The notes: generated from the letters alone by a model not told the origin. Shown: positions 32,729-42,652, counted from the first letter of the stretch. The stretch: 51,584 nucleotides of DNA from Ilumatobacter sp. (GCA_013002175.1 JABDKP010000032.1:1-51584); one strand, 5' to 3'. Numbers and translations are program-made.

Positions 32729-33898
32729 ATGACGCTCACCGATCGCCAGCAGCTGAGTTACATCGCCAGTCAGGCCGCCGACGCGCGCCTCAACGTCGAG
32801 CTCGAGACCGAGGGGATGACCCTCAACATCGGACCGCAGCACCCCGCCACACACGGCACGTTGCGGATCATCTGCCGCCTCGACGGCGAGCAGGTCATCT
32901 GGGCGGAGCCGTCCGCCGGTTACATGCACCGCGGCTACGAGAAGCTGACCGAGGTCCGCACGTTCCCGCAGGTGACCACGCTCGTCAACCGCATCGACTG
33001 GCTCGGCAGCTTCGCGAACGAGGTCCCGTTCATCCTCGCCGCCGAGAAGCTGATGGAGATCGAGGCGCCACCGCGCGCCCAGGTGATCCGGACGATCCTG
33101 TTCGAGCTGTCGCGCATCGCCAACGTGTCGCTGTTCCTCGGCGACCTCGGCGTGCAGATGGGCGCGGTCACCCCCGTGTTCCTCGCGTTCCGCGACCGCG
33201 AATACGTGCTGAACCTGATCGAAAGCGCCACCGGCGGCCGCTTCCACCCCAACTTCGACCGCATCGGCGGCCTCAAGGACGACCTGCCCAAGGGCTGGAT
33301 CGACGAGGCGCGTCAGTCGGTCAAGAAGCTGATGCAGTTCTGCGACACGATCGAGGACCTGCTGTTCGGCAACGAGATCTTCCAGAGCCGGATGCGCGGG
33401 ATCGGCGTCATCCCGGCCGAGGTCGCCAAGGACTACGGCCTGTCCGGGCCGAACTTGCGCGCCTCGGGCGTCGACTGGGACCTCCGCCGCGACCAGGAAC
33501 TGCCGATGGCGTGGGACAAGGCGGACTGGAAGGTCTGGACCCATCCCGACGGCGACAGTTGGGCCCGGTGCTGGATCCGGCTGCAGGAGACGCGTGAGTC
33601 GTGCAAGATCGTCGAGCAGTTGCTCGACCAGATCCCGGCCGGTCCGGTCATGACGAAGGTCCCGCGGATCATCAAGGTGCCGGCCGGTGAGGCCTGGGTG
33701 TCGACCGAGAACCCGCTCGGCGAGATGGGCTACTACGTCGTCTCGAAGGGCGACCTCGGCCCGTTCCGGGTGAAGATCCGTTCCGCCAGCTTCAACAACA
33801 TCTCGGTCGTACCGTGGGTACTGAAGGGTGTGTACGTCCCCGACGTGATCACGATCCTCGCCTCGCTGTACTTCATCCTCGGAGACATCGATCGCTGA
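32729..33898 (+). CDS. nuoD: NADH-quinone oxidoreductase subunit D
   Basis: 389 residues. 49-kDa subunit motifs: NIGPQHPATHGTLR, GYMHRGYEKL, and the C-terminal GDIDR. Arg68 in MHRGYEKL corresponds to the arginine that NDUFAF7 dimethylates in mitochondrial NDUFS2. It lines the quinone cavity with NuoB. The start ATG 32729 is chosen by alignment of MTLTDRQQLS with family N-termini; no good ribosome binding site is seen. The stop overlaps the start of nuoH, not nuoE: the nuoEFG genes are absent from this locus. Confidence 0.94.
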   Translation: MTLTDRQQLSYIASQAADARLNVELETEGMTLNIGPQHPATHGTLRIICRLDGEQVIWAEPSAGYMHRGYEKLTEVRTFPQVTTLVNRIDWLGSFANEVPFILAAEKLMEIEAPPRAQVIRTILFELSRIANVSLFLGDLGVQMGAVTPVFLAFRDREYVLNLIESATGGRFHPNFDRIGGLKDDLPKGWIDEARQSVKKLMQFCDTIEDLLFGNEIFQSRMRGIGVIPAEVAKDYGLSGPNLRASGVDWDLRRDQELPMAWDKADWKVWTHPDGDSWARCWIRLQETRESCKIVEQLLDQIPAGPVMTKVPRIIKVPAGEAWVSTENPLGEMGYYVVSKGDLGPFRVKIRSASFNNISVVPWVLKGVYVPDVITILASLYFILGDIDR

Positions 33899-34956
33899 TG
33901 GTCCAGTTCGCCATCGAGATCCCCTACTGGGGGCAGTCGCTGCTGCGCGTCGTCGGCGGTCTCGTCGCGGTGCTGCTGCCGGCAGGCGGCATCGTCTACC
34001 TCTTCCTGTTCAAGATGATGTCGTTCATGCAGAGCCGGCTCGGCCCCATGGAGGCCGGCCCGTACGGCTCGCTGCAACTCGTCGCCGAAGTCGGCAAGTG
34101 GATGCAGAAGGAGGACCTCGCTCCCGAGCGGGCGGACGTGCCGATCTACAAGATCGCTCCGCTGATCGTGCTGCTGTCGACGTTCCTGCTGATCGTGGTC
34201 GTGCCGTTCGGCCCGGACGCGTACTTCACCGACTTCGAGACCGGCATCTTCTACGCGATGGCCGTCGGCTCGGTGAGCGTGCTCGGCATCCTGATCGCAG
34301 GCTGGTCGAGCGCCAACAAGTATTCGCTGCTCGGCGGTCTGCGCGCCGCCGGACAGCTGATCGCCTACGAACTCCCGATGGTGCTGGCGACACTCGGTGT
34401 CGTCATCCAGGCCGGCTCGATGAACCTCAACCAGATCGTCGTCGCCCAGAACGACGGTGAGATCTTCGGGTTCGGTGGGCTCGGCAACCCGTTCATCATC
34501 ACCCAGTTCGTCGGGTTCCTGATCTTCATGATCGCCGTCCAGGCGGAGCTGACGCAGGTGCCGTTCGACATGCCGATCGCCGAGTCCGAACTGGTCTCCG
34601 GTTACATGACCGAGTACTCCGGCTTCCGGTTCCTGATCTTCTTCATCGCCGAGTTCGCGACGGCGGGCGTGTTCGCGTTCATCGCATCGATCCTGTTCCT
34701 CGGCGGATGGGGGATCCCGTTCGACTGGTTCGGCTGGGACGGCGCCGACCTGGGCACGGTCGACAACTGGATGAACGTCGCCGGCCCGATCATCATGGCG
34801 ACGAAGATGTTCATCCTCGTCGCGATCATCATGTGGGTGCGATTCAGCTACCCGCGGTTCCGCGAGGACCAGCTCCAGACGTTCGCCTGGAAGTTCCTCA
34901 TTCCGCTCTCGCTCGCCAACATCGCGGCGACCGCGATCTTGAAAGTGAGCTTCTAA
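33898..34956 (+). CDS. nuoH: NADH-quinone oxidoreductase subunit H
   Basis: 352 residues, about eight membrane segments. NuoH features: [19 protein letters not shown], the [20 protein letters not shown] stretch, SYELPMVL-like [11 protein letters not shown] and the [21 protein letters not shown] loop. It forms the quinone entry channel with NuoB and NuoD. Its ATG overlaps the nuoD stop by one base and its stop overlaps the nuoI ATG. It stands where nuoE would be in the usual gene order. Confidence 0.96.
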   Translation: MVQFAIEIPYWGQSLLRVVGGLVAVLLPAGGIVYLFLFKMMSFMQSRLGPMEAGPYGSLQLVAEVGKWMQKEDLAPERADVPIYKIAPLIVLLSTFLLIVVVPFGPDAYFTDFETGIFYAMAVGSVSVLGILIAGWSSANKYSLLGGLRAAGQLIAYELPMVLATLGVVIQAGSMNLNQIVVAQNDGEIFGFGGLGNPFIITQFVGFLIFMIAVQAELTQVPFDMPIAESELVSGYMTEYSGFRFLIFFIAEFATAGVFAFIASILFLGGWGIPFDWFGWDGADLGTVDNWMNVAGPIIMATKMFILVAIIMWVRFSYPRFREDQLQTFAWKFLIPLSLANIAATAILKVSF

Positions 34957-35444
34957 TGCCGAAGAAGCCGAAGATTCCCGGGTTGTTGAAGGGGTTGGGG
35001 GTCACGTTCGGCACATTCGTCGACACGGTCACCGACGGGGCACAGACCGTGCAGTACCCGCACGAGAAGGAGACGCCGCCGATCCGCGCCCGCGGTGTGA
35101 TCGCGCTGCACGAGGGCAACTGCACGGCGTGCATGTTGTGCTCGCGTTCGTGCCCCGACTGGTGCATCTACATCGAAGGGCACAAGCAGCTCGCCCCGCC
35201 GCGCCGCGCCGGCGGCAAGCCGCGCCAGGTCAACCACCTCGACCGCTTCGACATCGACTACGCGCTGTGCATGTACTGCGGCATCTGCGTCGAGGTGTGC
35301 CCGTTCGATGCCCTGTTCTGGAGCCCCGAGTACGAGTACTCCGAGCCGAAGATCGCCGATCTGCTCCACGACAAGGACAAGCTCGGCGAGTGGATGGAGA
35401 CGGTGCCCGAGGCCCCGGATCTGGAAGCAGGAGCCGGCAAGTGA
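34956..35444 (+). CDS. nuoI: NADH-quinone oxidoreductase subunit I
   Basis: 162 residues. Two 4Fe-4S ferredoxin motifs are clear: [12 protein letters not shown] and [12 protein letters not shown]. Between them is a basic loop [16 protein letters not shown]. These clusters (N6a, N6b) carry electrons towards N2 in NuoB. In a complex without NuoEFG this subunit would be the natural docking place for a ferredoxin or another donor. Starts and stops overlap both neighbours. Confidence 0.96.
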   Translation: MPKKPKIPGLLKGLGVTFGTFVDTVTDGAQTVQYPHEKETPPIRARGVIALHEGNCTACMLCSRSCPDWCIYIEGHKQLAPPRRAGGKPRQVNHLDRFDIDYALCMYCGICVEVCPFDALFWSPEYEYSEPKIADLLHDKDKLGEWMETVPEAPDLEAGAGK

Positions 35445-35965
35445 CCGGACTGATCGTCGCTGCGGACGGCGTCAACGTCGCACAGAACGTCGGCTTCGGG
35501 ATCATCGCGTTCGGGATGATCTTCGCCGCGCTGTGCGTCGTGTCGACGAAGAACGTCGTGCACGCCGCACTCTGGCTGGTGGTCGTGCTCGGCGGTGTCG
35601 CCGCCCAGTACATCCTGGCCGCGGCGGAGTTCGTCGCCGTCTCCCAGGTGCTCGTGTACATCGGCGCCGTGATGGTGTTGTTCCTGTTCGGCATCATGCT
35701 CACCCGCGCCCGGATCGGCAGCGAGGAAGGGCTCAACAACACGGGCTGGCAGCTCGGCATCCCGGTCGCACTCGTGCTGCTCGGGCTGATGTCGTACGTG
35801 ATCGTCGACACGGTGCGCGACACGATCATCCCCGACCGCGGTCCCGCTCCGACCGAGGCCCTCGCCGATCAGATCCTGTCGCCGTACCTCGTGCCGTTCC
35901 TCGCGATCTCGTTCGTCCTCCTCGCCGCCGCAATCGGCGCGATCGTCCTGGCCCGGAAGGACTGA
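35441..35965 (+). CDS. nuoJ: NADH-quinone oxidoreductase subunit J
   Basis: 174 residues from GTG 35441, overlapping the nuoI stop (GTGA). Five membrane segments; the core [20 protein letters not shown] and [20 protein letters not shown] is characteristic. It belongs to the proton-coupling E-channel region of the membrane arm. The last segment ends in AIVLARKD. Six bases or fewer to nuoK. Confidence 0.95.
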   Translation: MTGLIVAADGVNVAQNVGFGIIAFGMIFAALCVVSTKNVVHAALWLVVVLGGVAAQYILAAAEFVAVSQVLVYIGAVMVLFLFGIMLTRARIGSEEGLNNTGWQLGIPVALVLLGLMSYVIVDTVRDTIIPDRGPAPTEALADQILSPYLVPFLAISFVLLAAAIGAIVLARKD

Positions 35966-35970
35966 CGTCG

Positions 35971-36270
35971 ATGCTCGCCGTCAACTTCCTCCTCCTCGCC
36001 GCCGTGTTGTTCTGCATCGGCGTGTACGGCGTCATCGCGCGCCGCAACGCCGTGATGGTGCTGATGTCGATCGAGCTGATCCTCAACGCCGTCAACCTGA
36101 ACCTGATCGCGTTCGCCGTGATGAACGGCAACCAGGACGGTCAGGTCTTCGCGCTGTACGTCATCGCGATCGCCGCGGCCGAAGTCGGCGTCGGCCTCGC
36201 GATGGTGCTGATGATCTACCGCAACCGCAAGTCGATCGCCCTCGACGAGCTCTCCGAGATGAAGGGCTGA
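35971..36270 (+). CDS. nuoK: NADH-quinone oxidoreductase subunit K
   Basis: 99 residues, three membrane segments, the standard size. The buried glutamates needed for proton coupling are visible in VLMSIELILNAVNLNLIAF and in IAAAEVGVGLAM. Family identity is clear. It is one base from nuoL. Confidence 0.96.
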   Translation: MLAVNFLLLAAVLFCIGVYGVIARRNAVMVLMSIELILNAVNLNLIAFAVMNGNQDGQVFALYVIAIAAAEVGVGLAMVLMIYRNRKSIALDELSEMKG

Positions 36271-36271
36271 G

Positions 36272-38767
36272 ATGGTCGCTGCAGAAGTCGCACAACTGTC
36301 CTCTGGCTGGTTCCTCGAGAACGCCTGGCTGATCGGCCTGATCCCGGCGGTCGGGTTCGCGGTCATCATCCTGTTCGGCAAGAAGCTGCCGATGCAGGGC
36401 TCGGAGATCGGCCTCGGCACGCTCGGCGCCTCGCTCGTGATCGCCACCGGCGCAGGCATCCAGTGGATGCAGCGCACCAACTCCGCCGAGACCGAAGAGG
36501 CGGCGGCCGGAGTACTGCGCGGTGTCGCCCGGGCCCTGCCACGCGCGTCCGAGGGCGGCGCAGCCGAGCCGTTCATCGAGCCGGTGTCGAGCACGTGGGT
36601 CTGGTGGCAGAACTCGGGCCTCGAGTTCGGTCTCGGGTCGAGTATCGACGGCCTCAGCGTGATGTTGCTGTGGCTGGTGGCGTTCATCTCGTTCCTCGTC
36701 CAGATCTTCTCGCTCGACTACGTCCGTGGCGACCGGCGCTACACCCACTTCTTCGCGGCGATGACGCTGTTCTCCAGCGGCATGCTGATCATGGTGATGG
36801 CCGACAACATGGTGCAGGTCATCTTGGGCTGGGAGATCATGGGTCTCTGCTCGTTCCTGCTGATCGGCCACTGGTGGGAAGAGGAAGCCAACTCGGTCGC
36901 CGCGTTGAAGGCGTTCTTCACCGTCCGCGTCGGCGACGTCGGCCTGCTCGTCGGCACGGCGATCCTGTTCTTCGGCGCCAACCAGTACGCCGTCGACAAC
37001 CTCGACACGAACGGATTCGACCTCGACGCGATCCAGGCGTGGGCGCTGTCGGGCCAGGCCTCGACGTGGACGATCGTGATGGCTGCGATCGCGCTGTTCA
37101 TCGCATGCATCGGCAAGTCCGGTCAGTTCCCGCTGCACACCTGGCTGCCGGACGCGATGGCCGGCCCGACGCCCGTGTCGTCGCTGCTGCACTCCTCGAC
37201 GATGGTCGTCGCCGGCGTGTTCCTGGTCGCGCAGATCTATCCGGTCTTCTGGGAGGGCTTCAACATCGCCAACGGTGGCCTGTCGTTCATCGCCGTGATC
37301 GGCGGCATCACGATCGTCATCTCCGCCCTGCTCGCGTTCGTGCAGGACGACATCAAGAAGGTGCTCGCCTACTCGACGGTGTCGCAGCTCGGCTACATGA
37401 TGCTCGGCCTCGGCGTCGGTGCGTGGCTGCCCGCGGTGTTCCACATCTTCACCCACGCGTTCTTCAAGTGCTGCCTGTTCCTCTGCGCCGGGTCGGTCAG
37501 CCATTCGGGCTCGCACCACTCGTTCGACATGAAGAAGGACATGGGCGGGTTGCGCAAGTTCATGCCGATCACGTTCGGGGCATGGGTCGTCTCGACGCTC
37601 GCGCTCACCGGCGTGTTCCCGTTCGCCGGGTTCTGGTCGAAGGACGAGATCATCGACAACGTCGGCAACAACGGTTACACGTTCCTGTTCTGGGTCGGCC
37701 TCGGCGGCGCTGCCCTCACGGCTGGTTACATGACCCGCGCCACGTATCTGGTGTTCTTCGGCGAACCTCGCGGCGCGGCAGCGGGCGAGCACCACGACGA
37801 CCACGTCGTCCACGCCGACGACCACGCGCTCGTCGGCGCCGCCACCCACAGCCTCAGCGCCGCCACGAACACCGACGACGGCCACGGCGACCACGCGGAT
37901 GACGATCACGGGCACGGCGATCACGGCCACGACGATCACGGCCCGCACGAGTCGGGCAAGCTGATCCTGTTCCCGATCGTGGTGCTCGCGTTCCTCGCCA
38001 CCGTCTCCGGGTTCACGAATGCGACGCCACTGGGCGAGAGCTGGGAGCAGTTCAAGAAGTACGTCGAGCCCCGTCCCGAAGCGGTCGCCTTCGATGCGAT
38101 CATCGCCTCGGGCCCGGGCGAGAGCGTGCAGCTCGTGGTGCCGGCCGTCGCTCCGGCCGTCGAGGACGACGGTCACGGCGAAGGCGCGGGGGACGACGGC
38201 CACTCCACCGGTTGCGGTCGTGGCGAGCCCGAGGCGGCCACGGCGTGCTTCTTCCCCGCCGTCGTGCACGCCGAGCCGAAGTTCGCCAAGATCCTCCTCT
38301 CGCTCGCCGTCGTCGCGGCCGGGTACGCCGCGGCGATTGCGTTCTGCATCGCGTTCTACAAACGACGCGACCCCCGCCTCGTGGGCCTCACGCAGCGCTC
38401 GCGCGTCGCGCGCGCCGGCTACAAGTTCCTGGCGAACAAGTACTACCTCGACCATCTCTACGAAAAGATCATCGTCCGCGGCGTCGCCCACCCGATCGCC
38501 GACGCTGCGTACTGGATCAATCAGAAGGTCCTCGACGGCGCCGTCAACGGTGTCGGCGAAGGCGGCAAGCGGGCCGGCAACTGGGTGTACGACAACATCG
38601 ACCAGAAGCTCGTCGACGGCGCCGTCAACGGCTCGGGGTTGGTCGCATCCGAATCGGGCCACGCAATGCAGCCCATGCAATCCGGCAAGGTCAACCAGTA
38701 CGGCGCACTGCTCTTCGGCGCCGCTGCGGTCGGCGCCATCGTCCTCGTCATCCTCAACGTGAGCTGA
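36272..38767 (+). CDS. nuoL: NADH-quinone oxidoreductase subunit L, enlarged with His-rich loops
   Basis: 831 residues, against about 610 in E. coli. The antiporter core is normal: GWEIMGLCSFLLIGHWWEEE, GKSGQFPLHTWLPDAMAGPT, and YSTVSQLGYMMLGLGVGAW. The extra length lies in a loop rich in His and Asp (about residues 505-562), a second acidic/His stretch with two Cys (about 628-655), and a longer C-terminus with repeated LDGAVNG/VDGAVNG. NuoL is the distal proton pump. The His-rich loop shares HSLSAA-x-N with the one in NuoM. Metal binding is plausible but unproved. Confidence 0.94.
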   Translation: MVAAEVAQLSSGWFLENAWLIGLIPAVGFAVIILFGKKLPMQGSEIGLGTLGASLVIATGAGIQWMQRTNSAETEEAAAGVLRGVARALPRASEGGAAEPFIEPVSSTWVWWQNSGLEFGLGSSIDGLSVMLLWLVAFISFLVQIFSLDYVRGDRRYTHFFAAMTLFSSGMLIMVMADNMVQVILGWEIMGLCSFLLIGHWWEEEANSVAALKAFFTVRVGDVGLLVGTAILFFGANQYAVDNLDTNGFDLDAIQAWALSGQASTWTIVMAAIALFIACIGKSGQFPLHTWLPDAMAGPTPVSSLLHSSTMVVAGVFLVAQIYPVFWEGFNIANGGLSFIAVIGGITIVISALLAFVQDDIKKVLAYSTVSQLGYMMLGLGVGAWLPAVFHIFTHAFFKCCLFLCAGSVSHSGSHHSFDMKKDMGGLRKFMPITFGAWVVSTLALTGVFPFAGFWSKDEIIDNVGNNGYTFLFWVGLGGAALTAGYMTRATYLVFFGEPRGAAAGEHHDDHVVHADDHALVGAATHSLSAATNTDDGHGDHADDDHGHGDHGHDDHGPHESGKLILFPIVVLAFLATVSGFTNATPLGESWEQFKKYVEPRPEAVAFDAIIASGPGESVQLVVPAVAPAVEDDGHGEGAGDDGHSTGCGRGEPEAATACFFPAVVHAEPKFAKILLSLAVVAAGYAAAIAFCIAFYKRRDPRLVGLTQRSRVARAGYKFLANKYYLDHLYEKIIVRGVAHPIADAAYWINQKVLDGAVNGVGEGGKRAGNWVYDNIDQKLVDGAVNGSGLVASESGHAMQPMQSGKVNQYGALLFGAAAVGAIVLVILNVS

Positions 38768-38779
38768 AAGAACGAACTC

Positions 38780-40414
38780 ATGGAAACCCTCACTGACCAA
38801 ACCTGGCTGCTGACCGTCGGCACCTTCCTGCCGCTGCTCGGCGCACTCGTGCTGATGTTCTGGCCGAAGGACGACGAGTCCGGGATCAAGGGCGTCGGCA
38901 TCCTCACGGCCGGCGCGACGATGCTCGTCGGGATCTACACACTCGTGCAGTTCGACTACGGACAGTCGGCGAAGCTCCAGTTCTTCGTCGACGCCGAGTG
39001 GATCCCGGTGATCAAGTCCGGCTACACGATCGGCCTCGACGGCATCAGCCTGCCGCTGTACGTCCTGTCGATGGCGGTGACGTTCCTGGTGATGATCTAC
39101 ACGTGGGACAACATGCCCGATGCCGGCAACACCAAGGCGTTCCTCATCCTGATGCTCGTGCTGCAGACCGGCATGGCCGGCACGTTCATCGCCCAGGACC
39201 TGATCCTGTTCTTCGTGTTCTTCGAGCTGGTGCTGCTGCCGATGTACTTCATGATCGGCGTGTGGGGCGGCGAGGACCGGCGCTACGCCTCACTGAAGTT
39301 CTTCCTGTACACGATGTTCGGGTCGGCGTTCATGCTGGTCGCGTTCCTCGCCCTGTTCTTCCAGACCGGCGGCGAGAGCTTCGGCTTCGCGCAGCTGGTC
39401 GAGGCCGGCGCATCGATCGACCGCGACGTCCAGATCTGGATCTTCGCCGGGATGTTCCTCGGATTCGCCGTGAAGGTGCCGATGTTCCCGTTCCACACGT
39501 GGCTGCCGGACGCCCACACCCAGGCGCCGACCCAGGGCTCGGTCATCCTGGCTGCGATCCTGCTGAAGCTCGGCACGTACGGGTTCGTGCGGATCGCGAT
39601 CCCGATGCTGCCCGAGGGCGCCAAGGCATGGGCACCGGCGATCGGCATCCTCGCGGTGCTCGGCATCATCTACGGCGCGCTCGGCTGCCTTGCGCAGACC
39701 GACATGAAACGACTGATCGCGTTCTCCTCGGTCGCCCACATGGGCTTCGTGATGCTCGGGATCTCGACGCTGACGTCGTTCGGCATCAACGCAGCGCTGT
39801 TCGGGATGGTCGCCCACGGGCTGATCACCGGGATGCTGTTCTTCATCGCCGGCTCGGTCAAGCACCGCTACCACACCCTCGAGATCCGGCGGCTGTCGGG
39901 GATGCTGATCCAGATGCCCCGGATGGGCTGGATCCTCGGGTTCTGCGCGATGGCGTCACTCGGCCTGCCGGGCCTGGCCGGGTTCTGGGGCGAGTTCCCG
40001 GCGATCCTGTCGGCCTATCAGCCGGGCTTCGGGCTGAGCGAGCCGCTGTTCCGCACGCTGATGGTCATCGCCGCGGTCGGCACGGTGCTCGCTGCCGCCT
40101 ACCTGTTGTGGCTGTACCAGCGCACCGCGTTCGGCGAGCCGAGCGACGAGTTCAAGGGCCACTCCGACGCCGAGCACGCCGCAGTCGACGGCCACGGCGT
40201 CGCGCACTCGCTCAGCGCGGCGGCCAACGACCACACCCACGACGGTGACGACGCCCACGAGGAGATCCACGACGTGCAGCTCACCGAGTGGCTCTCGTGG
40301 ACGCCGTTCCTCGTCGCGATCGTCGTGTTCGGTGTGTATCCGCAACTGATGTTCAAGGTCATGGACCCGGCTGTGACGCAGCTGGTCGAACGTCTCGGAG
40401 CCTCACTCGGCTGA
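38780..40414 (+). CDS. nuoM: NADH-quinone oxidoreductase subunit M, with His-rich loop
   Basis: 544 residues. Antiporter motifs: FFVFFELVLLPMYFMIGVWG with the conserved Glu, KVPMFPFHTWLPDAHTQAPT, and AYSSVAHMG-like AFSSVAHMGFVMLG. After the last part of the core, about residues 460-500, a His/Asp-rich loop is inserted (GHSDAEHAAVDGHG, HSLSAAANDHTHDGDD). It resembles the NuoL loop. The stop overlaps the nuoN start. Confidence 0.95.
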   Translation: METLTDQTWLLTVGTFLPLLGALVLMFWPKDDESGIKGVGILTAGATMLVGIYTLVQFDYGQSAKLQFFVDAEWIPVIKSGYTIGLDGISLPLYVLSMAVTFLVMIYTWDNMPDAGNTKAFLILMLVLQTGMAGTFIAQDLILFFVFFELVLLPMYFMIGVWGGEDRRYASLKFFLYTMFGSAFMLVAFLALFFQTGGESFGFAQLVEAGASIDRDVQIWIFAGMFLGFAVKVPMFPFHTWLPDAHTQAPTQGSVILAAILLKLGTYGFVRIAIPMLPEGAKAWAPAIGILAVLGIIYGALGCLAQTDMKRLIAFSSVAHMGFVMLGISTLTSFGINAALFGMVAHGLITGMLFFIAGSVKHRYHTLEIRRLSGMLIQMPRMGWILGFCAMASLGLPGLAGFWGEFPAILSAYQPGFGLSEPLFRTLMVIAAVGTVLAAAYLLWLYQRTAFGEPSDEFKGHSDAEHAAVDGHGVAHSLSAAANDHTHDGDDAHEEIHDVQLTEWLSWTPFLVAIVVFGVYPQLMFKVMDPAVTQLVERLGASLG

Positions 40415-41931
40415 TGCTCGGTCTCCTGCTCGCCCAAGCATCCGACTGGATCACGCCGGTCATCGACTGGCACGCGGTCGCGCCCGAGCTGGTGCTCGTC
40501 GTCGGCGTCAACGTCGTGCTGCTGCTCGACCTCAACCTGGCCGACGCGAAGAAGTGGATGCTGGCGACGCTGACGGGGTTCGTGATGCTCGGCGCGCTCG
40601 TGCCGGTGGTGACGCTGGCGGTGATCGGCGACGACTCGAGGTCGCTGTTCGACGGCCGATACGTGATCGACGAGTACGCACTGATCCTCAAGGCGTTCTT
40701 CCTGCTCGTGGCGTACGTGGTGATCCTGATGAGCCAGACCGAGCTCGAGGAGGGCGGCTACTACCAGGGCGAGTTCTACGTGCTGATGCTGTGCTCGGTG
40801 CTCGGCATGGTGATGATGAGCTCGGCGCGCGACCTGATCTCGATCTTCGTCGCACTGGAGCTGCTGTCGATCCCGGCCTACATGATGGCGGCGTGGCGCA
40901 AGCGCGACGTCAAGTCGAACGAGGCGGGCGTCAAGTACTACCTGCTCGGCGTCTTCGCGTCCGGCATCATGCTCTACGGGATGAGCTTCCTGTTCGGCTC
41001 GACGAACTCGACGCTGCTCACCGACATCGGCGCCGCGCTGACCGACGGGGACCTCAACGGCATGGAGGTCGTCGGCGTCGTGTTCGTCATCTGCGGCTTC
41101 GCGTTCAAGATCTCCGCGGTGCCGTTCCACACGTGGGCACCCGACACGTACGAGGGGGCGCCGACGCCGGTCACGGCGTTCTTGTCGGTGGCGTCGAAGG
41201 CGGCCGGCTTCGTCGCGCTCGTGTCGATCATCTTCCTCGCGTTCCCCAATGCGTCCGACGTGTACCAACCGCTGCTCTGGGTGCTCGCCGCGCTGACGAT
41301 GACGGTCGGCAACGTCCTCGCCCTGCGTCAGACGAACATTGTCCGGCTGCTCGCCTACTCGTCGGTCAGCCAGGGCGGCTTCATCCTGATGCCGCTCGCG
41401 TTCGCCGGCAACTCGAACGCCGGCGGCTCCGCGCTCAACGCGGTCGTCGTCTACCTCCTCGTCTACGGCTTCATGAACCTCGGGGCGTTTGCAATCGTGA
41501 TCGCGGTGTCGCGCAAGACGCGCAGCGGCGAGATCTCCAGCTTCGGTGGCCTGTTCGGCTACGCGCCGGGTCTCGCCGTCGCGATGACGGTGTTCTTCGC
41601 GTCGCTCGCCGGCATCCCGCCGCTCGGCGGCTGGTTCGCCAAGTTCAACGCCTTCCGCGCCGTCCTCCAGGCCGAGACGAACGCCGCGTACGTGCTCGCT
41701 GCGATCGCCGCCGTCAACACCGTGATCTCGGCGGCGTACTACATGCGGGTGCTGCGCTCGGTCTGGATGGACGACGCACCCGACGGCGACCAGAGCCCGG
41801 TCGTGACCCCGTCACCGATCGTCGCGGCGCTCGGCATCACGGTGATCGGCACGATCGTCGTCGGCGTGATTCCGTCGGCGGTCACCCGCTTCGCCGAACT
41901 GAAGGACCTCACCGGCGCCGTCGTCCCCTGA
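40414..41931 (+). CDS. nuoN: NADH-quinone oxidoreductase subunit N
   Basis: 505 residues, about 14 membrane segments. Core: FVALELLSIPAYMMAAWRKRD, FKISAVPFHTWAPDTYEGAP and LLAYSSVSQGGFILMPLAF. It completes the three antiporter-like subunits and is last in the operon. Its ATG overlaps the nuoM stop by one base. The TGA is the first base pair of a perfect 33-base palindrome that probably marks the transcript end. Confidence 0.96.
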   Translation: MLGLLLAQASDWITPVIDWHAVAPELVLVVGVNVVLLLDLNLADAKKWMLATLTGFVMLGALVPVVTLAVIGDDSRSLFDGRYVIDEYALILKAFFLLVAYVVILMSQTELEEGGYYQGEFYVLMLCSVLGMVMMSSARDLISIFVALELLSIPAYMMAAWRKRDVKSNEAGVKYYLLGVFASGIMLYGMSFLFGSTNSTLLTDIGAALTDGDLNGMEVVGVVFVICGFAFKISAVPFHTWAPDTYEGAPTPVTAFLSVASKAAGFVALVSIIFLAFPNASDVYQPLLWVLAALTMTVGNVLALRQTNIVRLLAYSSVSQGGFILMPLAFAGNSNAGGSALNAVVVYLLVYGFMNLGAFAIVIAVSRKTRSGEISSFGGLFGYAPGLAVAMTVFFASLAGIPPLGGWFAKFNAFRAVLQAETNAAYVLAAIAAVNTVISAAYYMRVLRSVWMDDAPDGDQSPVVTPSPIVAALGITVIGTIVVGVIPSAVTRFAELKDLTGAVVP

Positions 41932-41963
41932 CGACAAAGTTGTGCCAGGCACAACTTTGTCGT
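41931..41963. repeat. Perfect palindrome, GTTGTGCC family, copy 5, at the nuo operon end
   Basis: 16-base arms ACGACAAAGTTGTGCC around A41947. It begins at the last base of the nuoN stop, in the same position as copy 1 at etfA. Likely folds as a hairpin in the mRNA. Confidence 0.92.
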
Positions 41964-41971
41964 GAGTCGCA

Positions 41972-41988
41972 GTCGTGCCAGGCACGAC
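41972..41988. repeat. Short palindrome with the same centre, copy 6
   Basis: GTCGTGCC and GGCACGAC around A41980. The centre GTGCCAGGCAC is that of the longer copies, with the TT changed. It stands eight bases after copy 5 and before the 3' end of the convergent lipoprotein gene. Confidence 0.75.
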
Positions 41989-41999
41989 GACGTCGTGAG

Positions 42000-42581
42000 T
42001 CACGCGCCGGTCGTCGGAGGCGGCGGGGCGTCGAGCGCGGCGATCGCCTCGGCGAGCGTTGCCTGGGTGACCGGGCCGGCGACGCCGTCGACCACGAGAC
42101 TCCTGGCGGTCTGGAACCGGCGGACGCCGCCCGCGGTGCCCGGCCCGTACAGGCCGTCGTCGGCACCCGGCGGGAGATGCCCGAGCCGGATCAGGTCACG
42201 CTGCAACTGCAGCGTCCGCGGACCCTCCATGCCGAACCGCAGCGTGCCGGTCTCGGCCTCGGGCGCGTACACGAGTTCGGTCGTCGTCGGCCCGGCGTCC
42301 GCTGAGGTCGGCGGGACGGCCACGGTCGTCGGTGCAGCGGGATCGGCCGTCGTGGTCGGCGCGACGGTGGTCGCAACGGTGGACGTCGTCGATGTGGTGG
42401 TCGACGCGGGCGGCGGCGTCGTGACGGGTGGTGCGGTGGTCGACGGCGGCGTCGTGGTCGGCACCGTCGTGGCCCGGGCCGGCGCTCCCGGGACCGCGAC
42501 CCCGTTCGCAGGATCGTTGCCACAGCCGGCGAGCAGCGTGGCGACGGTGACGGGGAGTGCGGCAAGGTGGCGACGTCGCAT
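42000..42581 (-). CDS. Lipoprotein with C-terminal peptidoglycan-binding domain
   Basis: 193 residues from ATG 42581. Signal and lipobox: RRRHLAALPVTVATLLAGC. A Thr/Pro-rich linker (about residues 25-100, repeated TTT and PPST) leads to a peptidoglycan-binding domain of the PG_binding_1 type: LQLQRDLIRLGHLPPGADDG, YGPGTAGGVRRFQ and VDGVAGPVTQATL. It would bind the cell wall from the outer face of the membrane. There is no visible enzymatic domain. It is convergent with nuoN and divergent from the MidA gene. Confidence 0.85.
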   Translation of the reverse strand: MRRRHLAALPVTVATLLAGCGNDPANGVAVPGAPARATTVPTTTPPSTTAPPVTTPPPASTTTSTTSTVATTVAPTTTADPAAPTTVAVPPTSADAGPTTTELVYAPEAETGTLRFGMEGPRTLQLQRDLIRLGHLPPGADDGLYGPGTAGGVRRFQTARSLVVDGVAGPVTQATLAEAIAALDAPPPPTTGA

Positions 42582-42652
42582 CACCACAGCTTGGCGCATC
42601 GGGCCCGAGGATTCCTCGCGACCCGGACCCTGTCGCACGGCGCGCACGGTGC

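Noticed and set aside
36161..38800. Minus-strand frame of 879 codons opposite nuoL
   Set aside because: Antisense of a well-supported gene; composition is low-complexity Arg/Asp/Glu/Val, with no family signal.
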